From: Tannerella forsythia
GTDB taxonomy: Bacteria > Bacteroidota > Bacteroidia > Bacteroidales > Tannerellaceae
Length of the DNA stretch: 64,000 nucleotides
Direction of reading: 5' to 3'
Assembly: GCF_003860135.1 (NCBI RefSeq)
Contig: NZ_RQYN01000006.1
Span: forward strand, 1-64,000
Below the pieces are notes generated by a model. The model had not been told where the DNA came from, searched no databases, and saw only the letters and a list, made by a program, of their open reading frames with translations. Positions 9,991 to 19,087 of the stretch are shown here, in pieces (the first letter of the stretch is position 1; every line of letters starts with the position of its first letter). The translations under genes and the position numbers were made by a program.

Positions 9991-11424
9991 ATGATAACAG
10001 ATGAATTAAAACGACTATATCGCCTGCAAACCGGCACGGAAGCCGGAGAGATGACAGAACTCCCGTCGTCGGGTTCGAACCGGCGTTATTTCCGGCTGGC
10101 AGGCAAATACTCCTTGATCGGAGTATGCGGCACGTCCGTCGAAGAAAATGCAGCTTTTATCTATATGGCGCATCATTTCAGGCAGCAGGGATTACCTGTC
10201 CCCGAAATCTATATTCATTCCGACGATAAGCGTTACTATCTGCAAGAAGACCTTGGCGACACGCTGCTTTTTCATGCCATCGAGAAAGGACGGCAAAGCA
10301 GTGTCTTCAGTCCGGAAGAACGAGCGCTACTGAAGAAGACGATCCGGATGCTGCCGGCGTTTCAGTACACTGGTGCGCAAGGCTTCGATTTCTCGCGATG
10401 CCACCCACAGCCCGAGTTCGACAGCCGACTGGTCATGTGGGACTTGAACTATTTCAAATACTGCTTTCTAAAAGCTACCGGTCTCGAATTTCAGGAGGCA
10501 CGACTCGAAGACGATTTTCAGCAGATGTGCCGGATGTTGCTACGCGACTCGGAAGAAACCTTTCTGTACCGCGATTTTCAGTCGCGCAATGTAATGATCA
10601 AGGACGGAGAGCCTTATTTTATCGATTTTCAGGGAGGGCGCAAAGGACCGGTCTATTACGACGTCGCATCGTTCCTCTGGCAGGCCAAGGCGCGGTATCC
10701 GAACGAGCTGCGGGAAGAACTGCTCAACGAATATATTCAGGCGCTCCGGAAATATACGGACGTGAATGAGGCGGCATTCCGTAACCGACTCAAACAATTT
10801 GTATTGTTCCGCACCCTACAAGTACTGGGAGCCTATGGGTTTCGTGGCTATTTCGAGAAGAAACCTTATTTCATCCAAAGCGTACCATATGCGTTAGAGA
10901 ATCTGCGCGAACTGCTGCACGAAGATTATCCGGAATATCCGTACCTCTGCTCCATTCTGAAACAACTGATCCAATTGAAACAGTTTTCGGAAGAACGCCG
11001 CAAACGCATGCTCGAAGTAAAGATCGTGAGCTTTGCCTACAAAAAAGGAATCCCGAACGATCCGAGCGGCAACGGCGGAGGCTTTATCTTCGATTGCCGG
11101 GCAATCAATAACCCCGGTAAGTACGAACGGTTCAATCATTTCACGGGTCTGGACGAGCCGGTCATCCGTTTTTTGGAGGATGACGGCGAAATCACCACTT
11201 TCCTCGGACACGTGTACTCGCTGGTCGATGCATCCGTCAAACGATACATAGACCGTGGGTTTACAAATTTGATGGTTTCTTTCGGATGTACGGGCGGACA
11301 GCATCGTTCCGTCTATTCAGCCCAACATCTGGCCGAACATTTGCATCAGAAGTACGATGTCAAAGTACGACTGATCCATCGTGAGCAAAACATCGAAGAG
11401 ATTTTTGAAGCCAAAGAGAAATGA
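9991..11424 (+). CDS. AmgK-like sugar kinase fused to a RapZ C-terminal domain
   Basis: 477 residues in two parts. Residues 1-335 are an aminoglycoside-phosphotransferase-fold kinase: SGSNRRYFRL nucleotide loop, catalytic RDFQSRN (Asp195, Asn200) and metal-binding IDFQGG (Asp212). This is the fold of AmgK, the anomeric MurNAc/GlcNAc kinase of peptidoglycan salvage. Residues ~342-467 match the C-terminal domain of RapZ (SFAYKKGIP, FDCRAINNP, TGLDEPV, GCTGGQHRSV), which in E. coli binds glucosamine-6-phosphate. The next gene overlaps by four bases (ATGA) and looks like MurU, the partner of AmgK. So the pair likely makes UDP-MurNAc from recovered sugar, with the RapZ part as a possible sensor (inference). 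Confidence 0.8.
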   Translation: MITDELKRLYRLQTGTEAGEMTELPSSGSNRRYFRLAGKYSLIGVCGTSVEENAAFIYMAHHFRQQGLPVPEIYIHSDDKRYYLQEDLGDTLLFHAIEKGRQSSVFSPEERALLKKTIRMLPAFQYTGAQGFDFSRCHPQPEFDSRLVMWDLNYFKYCFLKATGLEFQEARLEDDFQQMCRMLLRDSEETFLYRDFQSRNVMIKDGEPYFIDFQGGRKGPVYYDVASFLWQAKARYPNELREELLNEYIQALRKYTDVNEAAFRNRLKQFVLFRTLQVLGAYGFRGYFEKKPYFIQSVPYALENLRELLHEDYPEYPYLCSILKQLIQLKQFSEERRKRMLEVKIVSFAYKKGIPNDPSGNGGGFIFDCRAINNPGKYERFNHFTGLDEPVIRFLEDDGEITTFLGHVYSLVDASVKRYIDRGFTNLMVSFGCTGGQHRSVYSAQHLAEHLHQKYDVKVRLIHREQNIEEIFEAKEK

Positions 11425-12170
11425 AAGCTATGATTTTTGCCGCAGGACTCGGATCGCGCCTCAAACCGCTGACCGACGAGACTCCTAAAGCATTGCTGCC
11501 CGTCGGCGGGAAGCCCATGCTCGAACATATTATCCTGAAGCTGAAAGCTGCCGGATTCACCCATCTCGTCGTGAACATTCATCATCTCGGCGAACAGATC
11601 ATTGAATTCCTTGCTTCCAAAAATCATTTCGGACTTCATATCGACATCTCGGACGAGCGCGACTATCTGATGGATACCGGAGGGGGAATTAAACAGGCGC
11701 AATCGTTTCTGAAAGGCGACGAACCGTTTCTGGTGCATAATGTAGATATCTTCTCAAATATCGATCCGGGAGCGCTCTATCGTCATCATCTGACGTCGGA
11801 TGCGCTGGCCACGCTTGTGGTAAGTCACCGCCAGGCCGCACGAAGACTGCTCTTCGGACAGGAAAAAGACAATCGTCTCTACGGCTGGCGTAACCGCAAC
11901 ACAGGCGAAATACGCTCGCACTATCCGCAGTTCGACCCGTCGAAATACTTGGAATATGCTTTCGGAGGCATCCATGTGATCTCGCCAAGAATCTTCGACT
12001 TGATGGAAGAATGGACCGGCAAGTTCTCGATCATCAACTTCTATCTTTCGGTCTGTGCCAAAGCTCCGATCCGCCCTTATGTGCAGGACGACCTTCGGCT
12101 GATGGACATCGGCAAGCCCGAAGCGCTTGCCAACGCAGCAACATGGTTACGCGATAACGGTTTGTTATAG
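11421..12170 (+). CDS. MurU-like sugar-1-phosphate nucleotidyltransferase
   Basis: 249 residues. The start MKAMIFAAGLGSRLKPLTD followed by TPKALLPVGGKPM is the signature of NTP-transferases that couple NTP to sugar-1-phosphate; later VHNVDIFSNID holds the metal-binding Asp. Size and context fit MurU (MurNAc-1-phosphate uridylyltransferase). The start codon overlaps the stop of the kinase fusion by four bases, so translation is coupled. Substrate could also be another hexose-1-phosphate; the neighbour is the main argument for MurNAc. Confidence 0.75.
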   Translation: MKAMIFAAGLGSRLKPLTDETPKALLPVGGKPMLEHIILKLKAAGFTHLVVNIHHLGEQIIEFLASKNHFGLHIDISDERDYLMDTGGGIKQAQSFLKGDEPFLVHNVDIFSNIDPGALYRHHLTSDALATLVVSHRQAARRLLFGQEKDNRLYGWRNRNTGEIRSHYPQFDPSKYLEYAFGGIHVISPRIFDLMEEWTGKFSIINFYLSVCAKAPIRPYVQDDLRLMDIGKPEALANAATWLRDNGLL

Positions 12171-12333
12171 GCCGAGAAAACACCTTATTGCGGACAATAC
12201 GATTAAGTTTTTTTTCGTGTGGATCGTCTTTTGTATCGCATTAGAGAAAAAGGCTAACGAAACCGATTTTAACGGAATGCTTTTGAGGTAAGATTTCAGA
12301 AAATTCAACTGACTCTTTCAATTTGCACAAAAC

Positions 12334-12362
12334 TTGCCCAAAGCAATTATTAACTATTTTTG
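12334..12362 (+). promoter_or_regulatory. Bacteroidetes promoter (TTG-N18-TATTTTTG) upstream of a hairpin leader
   Basis: TTG at 12334-12336 and TATTTTTG at 12355-12362 are 18 bases apart, within one to two bases of the usual spacing. Transcription would start near 12369, about 160 bases before the methyltransferase ATG. The stretch 12171-12333 is AT-rich and shows no gene. Confidence 0.5.
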
Positions 12363-12368
12363 CATTGG

Positions 12369-12502
12369 CTCTCTTATTCCAAACATATAGCTTTGTATAA
12401 TTTTAAAGCAGAATATCTTGGATAAGGTATAACAATTATTGAACCGGCAAATAAAGCTTTTCAAGAAACAAAGACCGATTTTACTGCTCTTTGTTTCTTT
12501 TT
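12369..12502 (+). ncRNA. Possible small RNA or attenuated leader
   Basis: The interval runs from the predicted start of the 12334-12362 promoter to the end of a terminator-like hairpin at 12502, giving a ~134-base transcript. No open frame of note lies in it. It could be a stand-alone small RNA or a leader that is terminated before the methyltransferase gene. No known RNA family was recognised. Confidence 0.3.
12463..12502 (+). terminator. Hairpin terminator or attenuator before the methyltransferase gene
   Basis: An 11-bp perfect stem, AAGAAACAAAG pairing with CTTTGTTTCTT, with a 15-base loop and a short T run. It stands 26 bases before the methyltransferase ATG. It may end readthrough from the MurU-like gene or work as an attenuator. 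Confidence 0.5.
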
Positions 12503-12528
12503 AAAAGGTTTATAGCCTACTAAAAATC

Positions 12529-13161
12529 ATGAAATCAATCGCAAATGCTATCAGCAAAAAGAACAGAGATCGCAAATACAGGTATTTTAAAGAGAAGATC
12601 GGATTTACGTCCGACACAAAAGTGTTGGATGTAGGGTTTGCCAACCATGAATTCTCACCGATCGACAATTACTTGGAAAAGCATTATCCCTTTCGGGCGA
12701 ATATAACGGCGCTCGGTGTAGGAGGCAAAGACGAATTTACAAAAAACTATCCGGATGTCGAGGCCGTACTTTATGACGGAAAAGTTTTCCCTTTTGCGGA
12801 GAAAACTTTCGACATCGGGTGGAGTAACGCTGTTATCGAACATGTCGGGGGAAAAGACAGGCAACTTTTATTCCTGAAAGAATTACTGCGTACGTGTCGC
12901 ACGGTTTATTTCACGACACCGAACGTTTATTTTCCTGTCGAACTGCACACCCGGACGCTGTTTCTACACTGGCTACCCAAGACTTTTTTCGACCGGTATT
13001 TAAGGCGTATCGGGAAATCATGGGCGGCAGGAGACTACATGTACTTATTGTCGAAGAGACGAATCATGGATTTGTGTCGGGAATCCGGTGCTCAAAACGT
13101 CACCATCAAAGGCAACCGTCTTTTCGGATTTGTGATGGATTACAGTGTCATTATAACATAA
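12529..13161 (+). CDS. Class I SAM-dependent methyltransferase-like protein
   Basis: 210 residues. It has a SAM-fold beginning TKVLDVGFANHEFS (motif I, but with FAN instead of the usual GxG) and a later FDIGWSNAVIEHVGG that fits the post-motif region of the Methyltransf_11 type. The substrate cannot be told. The degenerate motif I leaves open weak or altered SAM binding. The first part of the gene and the upstream gap are clearly AT-richer than the neighbours (the line from 12541 is about 35% GC), which may mean acquisition from elsewhere. It is a single-gene unit behind the hairpin leader. Confidence 0.65.
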   Translation: MKSIANAISKKNRDRKYRYFKEKIGFTSDTKVLDVGFANHEFSPIDNYLEKHYPFRANITALGVGGKDEFTKNYPDVEAVLYDGKVFPFAEKTFDIGWSNAVIEHVGGKDRQLLFLKELLRTCRTVYFTTPNVYFPVELHTRTLFLHWLPKTFFDRYLRRIGKSWAAGDYMYLLSKRRIMDLCRESGAQNVTIKGNRLFGFVMDYSVIIT

Positions 13162-13177
13162 TTTGAAAGAGAAAAAT

Positions 13178-13185
13178 TATTTTTG
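13178..13185 (+). promoter_or_regulatory. Probable -7 box (TATTTTTG) for msrC
   Basis: TATTTTTG lies 38 bases before the msrC ATG. No well-placed TTG is visible upstream, so the call is weak. Confidence 0.4.
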
Positions 13186-13223
13186 CAGCTCGATTATGTA
13201 ACCGTTTATAAGACTATTTTACT

Positions 13224-13697
13224 ATGGCTGAAGAAATAATCATTCATCAGGGAGGGAAGTCGGAGAAGTATGAAACGTTACTTCCGCAGATGAAAAGCTT
13301 GCTCTCGGGAGAGTGTGACAGGGTGGCCAATATGGCCAATTTTGTGGCCGCTCTCCAAACGACGTTCGGCTTCTTCTGGGTTGGTTTTTATGTCGTCCGT
13401 GAAGAGGAGTTGGTATTGGCGCCTTTTCAGGGGCCGATAGCTTGCACGCGTATCCGTCACGGAAAAGGGGTATGTGGCACCGCCTGGAAAGAACGGCGCA
13501 CGCTGGTGGTCGACGATGTGGATGCTTTTCCCGGACACATCGCATGCAGTTCCGCCTCGAAATCGGAGATTGTTGTTCCGATGATACGCGACGGTGAAGT
13601 CGTGGCGGTGCTCGATATCGACAGCGACGAGTATGCGATGTTCGACAACGTCGACGTGGTCTGGCTGGAGAAGCTCGTGCAGGCTTTTCCGTGGTAA
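13224..13697 (+). CDS. msrC: Free methionine-R-sulfoxide reductase (GAF domain)
   Basis: 157 residues, a single GAF domain. Three cysteines, Cys74 (PIACTRI), Cys84 (GVCGTA) and Cys108 (HIACSS), are spaced 10 and 24 apart, exactly the spacing of the three catalytic cysteines of E. coli fRMsr (YebR/MsrC). The enzyme reduces free methionine-R-sulfoxide with thioredoxin as electron donor and so repairs oxidised methionine pools. The segment VPMIRDGEVVAVLDIDS is typical of the family. It stands alone between the methyltransferase and cca. Confidence 0.88.
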   Translation: MAEEIIIHQGGKSEKYETLLPQMKSLLSGECDRVANMANFVAALQTTFGFFWVGFYVVREEELVLAPFQGPIACTRIRHGKGVCGTAWKERRTLVVDDVDAFPGHIACSSASKSEIVVPMIRDGEVVAVLDIDSDEYAMFDNVDVVWLEKLVQAFPW

Positions 13698-13758
13698 TAT
13701 CGCTCGGCGAGTCGAAGAAGAAACATTCGGGACAGGAGCATAAAAAGAGAGAAGCGGT

Positions 13759-13789
13759 TTTGTTCTACAACCGACTTGCACTATCTTTG
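13759..13789 (+). promoter_or_regulatory. Bacteroidetes promoter (TTTG-N19-TATCTTTG) for the CCA-adding enzyme
   Basis: TTTG at 13759-13762 and TATCTTTG at 13782-13789 have the ideal 19-base gap. The ATG at 13812 follows 22 bases later, which rules out the in-frame ATG at 13776 as the start. Confidence 0.8.
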
Positions 13790-13811
13790 CACGCTCAAAA
13801 GCAACCGGATC

Positions 13812-15239
13812 ATGTTTTATTACGAAGCAGATATAGAGAGAGTCCTTTCCGGACAGCCCTTCCCGTTGATTTCGGAAACAGCCGACGAGCTGGGGCTGGA
13901 AACATACGTTATCGGGGGCTATGTGCGTGATATTTTCCTGCGCCGTCCGTCGAAAGACATCGACGTGGTGACGGTAGGGAGCGGCATCGAGCTGGCCAAG
14001 GCCGTTGCGAAACGGTTAGGCAGAAAAGCACATCTGTCGGTGTTTAAAAATTTCGGTACGGCGCAGGTGAAGCACGGAGAGCTGGAAGTGGAGTTCGTCG
14101 GAGCACGCAAAGAGTCGTACCGGCGAGACAGCCGCAAGCCGATTGTCGAAGACGGCACACTCGAAGATGATCAGAATCGCCGCGATTTTACGATCAACGC
14201 CTTGGCGTTGTGTCTGAACGGCGATCGCTACGGCGAGCTGGTCGATCCCTTCGGCGGATTAGATGATCTGGAAAACCTGCGCATCGTAACGCCTCTCGAC
14301 CCGGACACGACATTCAGCGACGACCCGCTGCGCATGATGCGTGCCGTGCGTTTTGCATCGCAACTCGGATTCTTTATCGATCCCGATACGTTCGACGCCA
14401 TCACGCGCAACAGGGAACGTATCGGTATCATCTCGAGAGAGCGTATCGCCGACGAGCTGAATAAGATCGTGCTGTCGCCCAAGCCTTCGATCGGGTTCGA
14501 ACTGCTCGACAAATGCGGATTGCTGGAACTGATCTTCCCCGAACTGTGTGCCCTCAAAGGCGTCGAAACGAAAGAAGGCATCGGGCATAAGGATAATTTC
14601 GCTCATACGCTGATGGTACTCGACCGGCTGAGTCGTACGACGAACGATCTGTGGCTGCGCTGGTCAGCCTTGCTGCACGACATTGCCAAGCCGGCTGTCA
14701 AACGTTTTGACAACCGTCTCGGCTGGACGTTCCACAACCATAATTTCATCGGCGAAAAAATGGTACCCGGCATCTTCCGGCGAATGAAACTGCCGATGAA
14801 CGAGAAGATGAAATACGTACAGAAACTTGTTTCGCTGCACATGCGCCCAATCAGTCTGGCAGACGATGAGGTGACCGACTCGGCCATCCGGCGATTACTC
14901 TTCGAGGCCGGCGATGATGTGGACGACCTGATGAAACTCTGCGAAGCGGATATCACGAGCAAGAACCCCGAAAAAGTGCGCCGTTTCCTGAATAATTTCC
15001 GTCTGGTGCGTGAAAAGATGGCGCAGATCGAGGAGAAAGACCGGGTACGGAACTTTCAGCCGCCCGTTTCGGGCGAGGAGATTATGGCGACGTTCGGCCT
15101 ACCGCCCTCGCAGCCTGTCGGAGTGCTCAAGGAAGCGATTAAAAACGCGATCCTCGACGGGGTCATCCCCAACGAGTACGAGGCCGCGGTACGTTTCATG
15201 CACGAGAAAGCTGCCAAGATGGGGCTTTCACGTGTTTAG
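13812..15239 (+). CDS. cca: CCA-adding enzyme / tRNA nucleotidyltransferase with HD domain
   Basis: 475 residues from the start fixed by the promoter. The N-terminal class II nucleotidyltransferase domain has [22 protein letters not shown] (G-G-x-VRD and the DxD metal pair). It continues with [11 protein letters not shown] and [17 protein letters not shown], which bind ATP/CTP and the tRNA. The C-terminal half carries an HD domain (LLHDIAKP, then HNHNFIGEK). It completes or repairs the 3' CCA end of tRNAs. A poly(A) polymerase cannot be excluded from sequence alone. The 3' end overlaps the convergent relA/spoT homologue by 12 bases. Confidence 0.9.
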   Translation: MFYYEADIERVLSGQPFPLISETADELGLETYVIGGYVRDIFLRRPSKDIDVVTVGSGIELAKAVAKRLGRKAHLSVFKNFGTAQVKHGELEVEFVGARKESYRRDSRKPIVEDGTLEDDQNRRDFTINALALCLNGDRYGELVDPFGGLDDLENLRIVTPLDPDTTFSDDPLRMMRAVRFASQLGFFIDPDTFDAITRNRERIGIISRERIADELNKIVLSPKPSIGFELLDKCGLLELIFPELCALKGVETKEGIGHKDNFAHTLMVLDRLSRTTNDLWLRWSALLHDIAKPAVKRFDNRLGWTFHNHNFIGEKMVPGIFRRMKLPMNEKMKYVQKLVSLHMRPISLADDEVTDSAIRRLLFEAGDDVDDLMKLCEADITSKNPEKVRRFLNNFRLVREKMAQIEEKDRVRNFQPPVSGEEIMATFGLPPSQPVGVLKEAIKNAILDGVIPNEYEAAVRFMHEKAAKMGLSRV

Positions 15240-17447
15240 CCGATCCACGTTCTTTACCCCTTTGACTGTCCGGATTTTCTTCGTCAGCATGTTCAGTGCC
15301 GAAGTATCTTTGACCATCACGGTGAAGTTGCCCTGAAACAGTCCGTCGACCGAATCGATCTGGAGCGAACGTAACGAAACACCGTCTTCCTTACCGATAA
15401 CCGACGTGATATTCGTCACGATCCCAATATCGTCGTTCCCGATAATCCGCAACGTAACCGCGTATCCGTCGGTTCCTTTGCCGCTCCAGCGCGCCTGAAT
15501 GACACGGTACCCGAACTTGCTGAACATCTCCTGCGCATTCGGACAGTTCGTGCGGTGAATTTTGATACCGCGTGTGGAGACGAATCCGAAGATCGGATCG
15601 CCGAAGATCGGATTACAGCATTTCGACAACTTGTATTCGATACCCGTCAGATCTTTGTCGATGACAAGTACATCCTGATGCGAAGAGATCGTTTCGGCCT
15701 CCGTCGTCGTGATGTACTCTTCCGCGCTTCGATTCTCCATGTGTTCGGCCGCTTCGCGCTCTTTCCGTCCGAAATCGAGGTAATCGTCGATGATTTTGTT
15801 CACGTCCGATTTCCCTTCGGCCAGATGGATGTAGAAGTCGGTCACCGTCTTGAAACCGCTCTTTTTGATATAACGCATCAGCAGGGCTTCTTCCACCTCG
15901 ATCTTCCGGTTCTTAAAACGTCGCTGCAACGATTCCTTCGCATATTCGACGGCCTTGGCCGATTCTTCGCGCAAAGCCTGTTTGATTTTCGAACGCGCTT
16001 TCGAGGTCGTCACGAACGAGAGCCAGTCACGCTTCGGTGTCTGGGTCTGAGAGGTGACGACTTCGACCGAGTCGCCGTTACGCAACAGGTGACGAATCGA
16101 CACGTTCTTGCCGTTCACTTTCCCTGACACGCACCGACTGCCCACCTTCGAATGAATGGCAAAAGCAAAATCGAGCACCGTGGCACCTTTTCCCAGTTTA
16201 ATAAGCTCGCCGGTGGGGGTGAACACGTAAATCTCGTCTTGATAAAGGTCCATCCGGAACTCCTTCATCATATCCATCGGGTTCGATGTCTGGGTCTCGA
16301 GCATCGCGCGGACATCGCTCAGAAACTCGTCTAACCCATGCTCTTCCTTGATTCCTTTGTACTTCCAGTGCGCGGCCAACCCGCGTTCGGCCACCTCGTC
16401 CATGCGGCGTGTCCGTATCTGCACTTCGACCCACCGGTTCTTCGGCCCGAGGACCGTGATATGCAAACTCTCGTAGCCGTTGCTCTTAGGAACGGAAATC
16501 CAGTCCTTCATCCGTTTGGGATTCGGCTGATACATATCGGTAATGATCGAGAACACCTGCCAACACTCCGAACGTTCTTTGTCGAGCGGCGAGTCGAGAA
16601 TGACACGGATGGCAAACAAATCGTAGATTCCTTCGAAATCGATGTTTTGTTTCCTCAGTTTATTATTGATCGAGTGGATGGACTTCGTGCGTCCTTTGAT
16701 GTCGAATTTCAGCCCCGACGCTTCGAGCTTCTCCTGTACGGGTCGGATGAATTCGGCAATATATTCGTCGCGCGAACGTTTCGTCTCGTTCAGCTTCGTT
16801 TTGATGTACTGATACTTTTTCGGATCGATGTATTTCAACGACAAATCCTCCAACTCGCTCTTGATGGTATAGAGACCGAGTCGATGCGCCAGCGGCGCGT
16901 AAAGATACGACACCTCCGTAGCCAATCGGATGCGATCCTTATCGTCCCTGATCTGCTTGCCCATACGCATCATGCAAAGACGGTCGGCAATCATGATCAG
17001 GATGACGCGCACGTCTTCGGCAAACGAGAAGAGCAGGTGATGAAAGTTCTCGGAGTTGACGGCCGTATTACGGGCATAGAGGTCGGAAGTCTTCAGCAGA
17101 CGGCGAATCATCAGCGCCACCTCATCGTCGAAGGTACGTTCTACCTCATCGAGCGTGACAGCCTCTTTCATGACCGGCCGATAAAGTAACAGAGCGATGA
17201 CGGACGTCCGTTTCAGTCCGATATCTCTCGTCGCGATCAGCGCCGTGTTGATATTGCGCAACAAACCGTTGATTCCGTTGCGGTCGCGTCCGTAACAGTC
17301 GAGTGCGACGACCCTTCTCATCAGGCTTTTCATCTTCGGCGCGTCCTCTTTTTGCAGGCAATACGACAAATGTGAAAACAACAGACGATAGGTCGTGAAA
17401 AACTCTTTCTTCTCTTCCGGCGTAAAAAAAGGCGTTGTCTTATCCAT
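15228..17447 (-). CDS. RelA/SpoT homologue, (p)ppGpp synthetase with a degenerate hydrolase domain
   Basis: 739 residues in the long-RSH order: HD region (about 35-190), synthetase (about 240-365), TGS (about 395-455, [15 protein letters not shown]) and a C-terminal ACT domain. The synthetase keeps [10 protein letters not shown], the RMKD motif at 312-315 and GYESLHITV. In the hydrolase region the HD dyad of the LLHD motif is replaced by Tyr89-Arg90 (ALLLYRP), and the first metal-binding His is not evident either, although IADRLCMMR survives. It should therefore make but not degrade (p)ppGpp, controlling the stringent response. The RxKD form of the charge motif is typical of bifunctional Rel/SpoT, not of RelA (ExDD), which is an unusual pairing. 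Confidence 0.92.
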   Translation of the reverse strand: MDKTTPFFTPEEKKEFFTTYRLLFSHLSYCLQKEDAPKMKSLMRRVVALDCYGRDRNGINGLLRNINTALIATRDIGLKRTSVIALLLYRPVMKEAVTLDEVERTFDDEVALMIRRLLKTSDLYARNTAVNSENFHHLLFSFAEDVRVILIMIADRLCMMRMGKQIRDDKDRIRLATEVSYLYAPLAHRLGLYTIKSELEDLSLKYIDPKKYQYIKTKLNETKRSRDEYIAEFIRPVQEKLEASGLKFDIKGRTKSIHSINNKLRKQNIDFEGIYDLFAIRVILDSPLDKERSECWQVFSIITDMYQPNPKRMKDWISVPKSNGYESLHITVLGPKNRWVEVQIRTRRMDEVAERGLAAHWKYKGIKEEHGLDEFLSDVRAMLETQTSNPMDMMKEFRMDLYQDEIYVFTPTGELIKLGKGATVLDFAFAIHSKVGSRCVSGKVNGKNVSIRHLLRNGDSVEVVTSQTQTPKRDWLSFVTTSKARSKIKQALREESAKAVEYAKESLQRRFKNRKIEVEEALLMRYIKKSGFKTVTDFYIHLAEGKSDVNKIIDDYLDFGRKEREAAEHMENRSAEEYITTTEAETISSHQDVLVIDKDLTGIEYKLSKCCNPIFGDPIFGFVSTRGIKIHRTNCPNAQEMFSKFGYRVIQARWSGKGTDGYAVTLRIIGNDDIGIVTNITSVIGKEDGVSLRSLQIDSVDGLFQGNFTVMVKDTSALNMLTKKIRTVKGVKNVDRLNT

Positions 17448-17481
17448 AACGATGAGTCTGTAAATTCGTAAAAATAATGAT

Positions 17482-17516
17482 TCGGATCAGAATCCGATAT
17501 GGCCGGTGCGACCGGC
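17482..17516 (-). terminator. Double-hairpin terminator after the HAD phosphatase gene
   Basis: On the minus strand a GCCGGT/ACCGGC hairpin (17502-17516) is followed by a TCGGAT/ATCCGA hairpin (17482-17497) and then ATTATTTTTAC, 13 bases beyond the HAD stop codon. Confidence 0.5.
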
Positions 17517-17528
17517 AACGCGCTCCTC

Positions 17529-18188
17529 TCAGTCGAGCAGCGCAAGCATCTGTTCGTAAGTGAAGCCGCGGAAATCGGGAATCACGAGATCGCACAGCCC
17601 GGCGATAGCTTCGGCCGGGTTCGTCGTAGCCAGCCCGACCACTTTCATGCCCGCCCGGCGCCCCGACTCGATACCGTGAAACGAATCTTCAAAAACGATG
17701 CAGTTCTCCGGCACCGTACCGCACGTCTCGGCAGCCAGCAGATAAGCGTCGGGAGCGGGCTTGGAGCGGACAAACATCTCGGCCGTCAGGATATGCTCGA
17801 AAGTCTGCCGCAACTCCGGACGAGCCCGGTGAACATACGTCATCTTGGCATGGTTCGAACTCGTCACCACCGCCTTACGCACCCCGTTGAGTCGCAACGA
17901 TTCGAGAAGCGTCTCGATGCCCGGAATATAATCGTAGCGCATGGCGCTCTCGAACTCCGCCAAACGATCGAGAATCAATTGCTGCGCTTCGCGCTGATCC
18001 TTGAAATACTTCTCGAAGATCTGTATCAGCGTTTGCCCCTTGATAATGCTCCCGAAGTCGGGTATATCGGGTTGAAGTATCGGCGCCAGCTCTCCCCAGA
18101 AACGTGTATAATGCGTTTCGGTGTCGAAAATAACCCCATCCAGATCGAACAGGGCGGCTATCGGTTTCGTTTTGTCCATCTTGATCAC
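17529..18188 (-). CDS. HAD-superfamily phosphatase (beta-phosphoglucomutase-like)
   Basis: 219 residues. Motif I is FDLDGVIFDTE with the nucleophile Asp and the acid Asp two residues later. Motif II is VVTSSNHAK, motif III lies around Lys in RSKPAPDAY, and motif IV is CIVFEDSFHGIESG. A small alpha-helical cap sits between motifs I and II. The family includes beta-phosphoglucomutases and sugar-phosphate phosphatases, and the substrate is unknown. The reading frame also allows a start three codons later (MDKTKP). It follows its own promoter and precedes the relA/spoT homologue by 81 bases. Confidence 0.85.
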   Translation of the reverse strand: MIKMDKTKPIAALFDLDGVIFDTETHYTRFWGELAPILQPDIPDFGSIIKGQTLIQIFEKYFKDQREAQQLILDRLAEFESAMRYDYIPGIETLLESLRLNGVRKAVVTSSNHAKMTYVHRARPELRQTFEHILTAEMFVRSKPAPDAYLLAAETCGTVPENCIVFEDSFHGIESGRRAGMKVVGLATTNPAEAIAGLCDLVIPDFRGFTYEQMLALLD

Positions 18189-18210
18189 GTTTTCGCGTAA
18201 AATCCGAGTA

Positions 18211-18218
18211 CAAAGATA
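18211..18218 (-). promoter_or_regulatory. Bacteroidetes -7 box (TATCTTTG) for the HAD phosphatase gene
   Basis: A perfect TATCTTTG on the minus strand, 22 bases before the ATG at 18188. Confidence 0.65.
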
Positions 18219-18259
18219 TTATTTTTTATGGCTTTCCGGGTTTTTCCCCTATCTCTTTT

Positions 18260-18660
18260 CTACTCTGAAAAGGCCGACGAAGTGAAAAACGAAAAGTGAA
18301 AAACGAAAAGTGAAAAGTGATACCCTGCGGGCGGTGAGTTGTTGAAATGTTGAGTTGTTTATCCGAACGCAAATAACCGCGAATAACCGCGAATCAACGC
18401 AAATTAAACTTGTAAAACTTGTCATAAACTTGTGCAACTTGTGGTTAAATCTGAATGCTGAACGCTGATGGCTGAACGCTGTAACAGCCCCGCAGGGGCG
18501 TATTAATTCAGCCCAATGTGAAGCGTAGCGAAGCGTTGGGAAAAAAGACGATCTCCTCGGCAGAGGGCTGAAAGCCTGACATTAAATTAATTGTCAATGG
18601 TTAATTGTCATTCAGTGTTCAGTCCTTCGGGGGTTGAATTGTTGAGTTGTTGAGTTGTTT
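18260..18660. repeat. Second patch of the dispersed intergenic repeat family
   Basis: It contains AAAGTGAAAA units (18280-18320), GAGTTGTTGA strings (18340-18360 and 18640-18660), AACCGCGAATAACCGCGAAT (18372-18395), AAACTTGT repeats (18407-18440) and GGGCTGAAAGCC at 18565. These are the same building blocks as at 425-1041, several of them in the opposite orientation. No gene is seen. Confidence 0.65.
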
Positions 18661-18661
18661 A

Positions 18662-19087
18662 GTTTCCACCACGGAAAGCGAAGTTTCCGCCACGGAAAGC
18701 AAAGTTTCCGCCACGGAAAGCGAAGTTTCCACCACGGAAAGTAAAGTTTCCGCCACGGAAAGCGAAGTTTCCACCACGGAAAGCAAAGTTTCCGCCACGG
18801 AAAGCAAAGTTTCCACCACGGAAAGCAAAGTTTCCGTCACGGAAAGCGAAGTTTCCGCCACGGAAAGTAAAGTTTCCGTCACGGAAAGCGAAGTTTCCGC
18901 CACGGAGAGCGAGGTTTCCGCCACGGAAAGTAAAGTTTCCGCCACGGAAAGCGAGGTTTCCGCCACGGAAAGTAAAGTTTCCGCCACGGAAAGCGAGGTT
19001 TCCGCCACGGAGAGCAAGGTTTCCGTCGCAGAGAGCGAGGTTTCCGCCACGGAAAGCAAGGTTTCCGCCATAGAAAGCGAGGTTTCC
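18662..19087. repeat. 21-bp tandem array, 20 copies, each with a palindrome
   Basis: Twenty units run in perfect 21-bp register from 18662 to 19081, followed by a partial copy. Most contain the palindrome TTTCCG-CCA-CGGAAA; variants lose one pair (TTTCCACCACGGAAA). A 21-bp period keeps several reading frames open on both strands (plus-strand VSATESE-type heptads, minus-strand heptads of Ala-Glu-Thr and of Gly-Gly-Asn). No frame has a convincing ATG start or promoter, so a coding role is unlikely. Confidence 0.9.

Noticed and set aside
9501-10004. 167-codon plus-strand frame
   Set aside because: It runs through the 41-bp array, whose period breaks any coding register, and ends inside the kinase gene.
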